From the NCBI GenBank assembly GCA_947481115.1, contig CANKEI010000048.1, positions 1-6,255 of the forward strand: 6,255 bases of DNA, read 5' to 3'. This document shows, piece after piece, positions 5,955 through 6,255 of the stretch (its first letter is position 1; every line of letters begins with the position of its first letter). The position numbers and the translations under genes are program-made. The DNA comes from a bacterium. GTDB lineage: Bacteria; Babelota; Babeliae; Babelales; JABDEC01. Below the pieces are notes generated by a model. It was given only the letters and a program-made list of their open reading frames with translations, made no database searches and had not been told where the DNA came from.

Positions 5955-5981
5955 ATAACAAAAGTTTAATGTGAAAATCAA
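5952..5981 (-). promoter_or_regulatory. Candidate sigma70-type promoter for the small ORF (and perhaps rpmE)
   Basis: On the minus strand TTGATT (5976-5981) and TATGGT (5952-5957) are separated by 18 bases. TG occurs one base before the -10 box (TGTTATGGT), an extended -10. Matches to consensus are four of six in each box. The likely start near 5945 gives a leader of about 45 bases before the ATG at 5901. It lies just after the hairpin that follows the cold-shock gene, where a new promoter is expected. Confidence 0.45.
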
Positions 5982-5994
5982 GCCACTAAGCAAA

Positions 5995-6042
5995 GACAGA
6001 GTACAATCCCAAAATTTTTAAATTTCTAGACGGTACTCTGTC
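5995..6042 (-). terminator. Hairpin after the cold-shock gene, weak intrinsic terminator
   Basis: On the minus strand GACAGAGTAC (6033-6042) pairs perfectly with GTACTCTGTC (5995-6004) over ten base pairs. The 28-base loop itself contains AAATT/AATTT that can fold. Only TTT follows, so it is a poor textbook terminator and may instead act as an mRNA 3' end stabiliser or a processing barrier. It begins 11 bases after the stop codon of the cold-shock gene. Confidence 0.5.
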
Positions 6043-6052
6043 ATTTAGCCTT

Positions 6053-6255
6053 TTAGCTAATCTTTTTGATCTTAACTGCTACAGGCCCTTTTTTGCTGCT
6101 TCCGATTTCGAACTCAACTTTTGCGTCAGCTTGAAGTTCTTCATGTCCGTCCACTTCATTGATGTGGAAGAAGATGTCATTAGCGTTTTTTCTGGTAATA
6201 AAGCCAAACCCTTTAAGCGAGTTGAAGAATTTAACTTTACCTTGTTCTCTGGTAT
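6053..6255 (-). CDS. Cold-shock domain protein (5' end outside window)
   Basis: The frame runs from the right edge to a TAA at 6053-6055 and gives the last 66 residues of a small nucleic-acid-binding protein of the CspA family. Only the initiator Met and perhaps one or a few residues are missing. The single OB-fold domain is visible: GKVKFFN at the first strand (Phe where CspA has Trp), RNP1 as KGFGFI (14-19 of the fragment), and RNP2 as DIFFHI (26-31). The basic KKGPVAVKIKKI end (54-65) is also typical. Such proteins bind single-stranded RNA or DNA and act as RNA chaperones or antiterminators. Whether this copy is cold-induced cannot be told, because its leader lies outside. The gene is followed by a 10-bp hairpin. 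Confidence 0.93.
   Translation of the reverse strand, partial: TREQGKVKFFNSLKGFGFITRKNANDIFFHINEVDGHEELQADAKVEFEIGSSKKGPVAVKIKKIS

Noticed and set aside
1..6255. CRISPR array, tRNA, rRNA or known riboswitch.
   Set aside because: No regularly spaced repeats, cloverleaf or recognisable riboswitch core were seen on either strand.

Overview
This is an AT-rich bacterial window in which nearly every gene is on the minus strand. The exception is the tail of a transposase gene at the left edge, on the plus strand. Read in the direction of transcription (right to left), the order is: cold-shock protein (5' end cut by the window edge), an unrecognised 30-codon membrane peptide, rpmE (ribosomal protein bL31), prfA (release factor RF1), a NupC-type nucleoside transporter, two tandem paralogous family-2 glycosyltransferases, and then the insertion sequence running head-on towards them.

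Organism: the standard genetic code fits (Trp is TGG, all frames end cleanly), and the housekeeping genes are clearly bacterial. Several things together suggest a host-associated or intracellular lineage with a reduced genome. They are the strong AT bias, the nucleoside importer, the glycosyltransferases that carry export signals, and the insertion sequence. Candidatus Dependentiae (TM6/Babeliae) or a chlamydia-like group would fit the style of the glycosyltransferases. That is an impression from family knowledge, not something the sequence proves.

Layout: the right half (about 4240-6255) is a housekeeping block in which almost every gene is followed by a stem-loop with a U-tract: after the small peptide, after rpmE and after prfA. 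A weaker hairpin follows the cold-shock gene. A plausible promoter with an extended -10 lies just after the cold-shock hairpin and drives the small peptide. rpmE and perhaps prfA would then depend on readthrough or on poorly visible promoters, because only 23-33 bases separate each U-tract from the next start codon. nupC begins after the strongest terminator of the window. It is followed by the glycosyltransferase pair with gaps of 72 and 29 bases and no clear terminator, so nupC and both glycosyltransferases may share a transcript.

The most interesting part is the glycosyltransferase pair. Each has an intact GT-A catalytic core (DDxSTDGT, DGDD and a later WD/CD acidic site), but the core starts within a few residues of an N-terminal signal peptide or anchor. 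That places the catalytic domain outside the cytoplasm, where nucleotide-sugar donors are normally absent. Each also carries an unassigned C-terminal region of about 150 residues. A host-directed secreted enzyme is one reading. The second point of interest is the previously unlisted 30-codon hydrophobic ORF between the cold-shock gene and rpmE, which has a good ribosome binding site, a candidate promoter and its own terminator.
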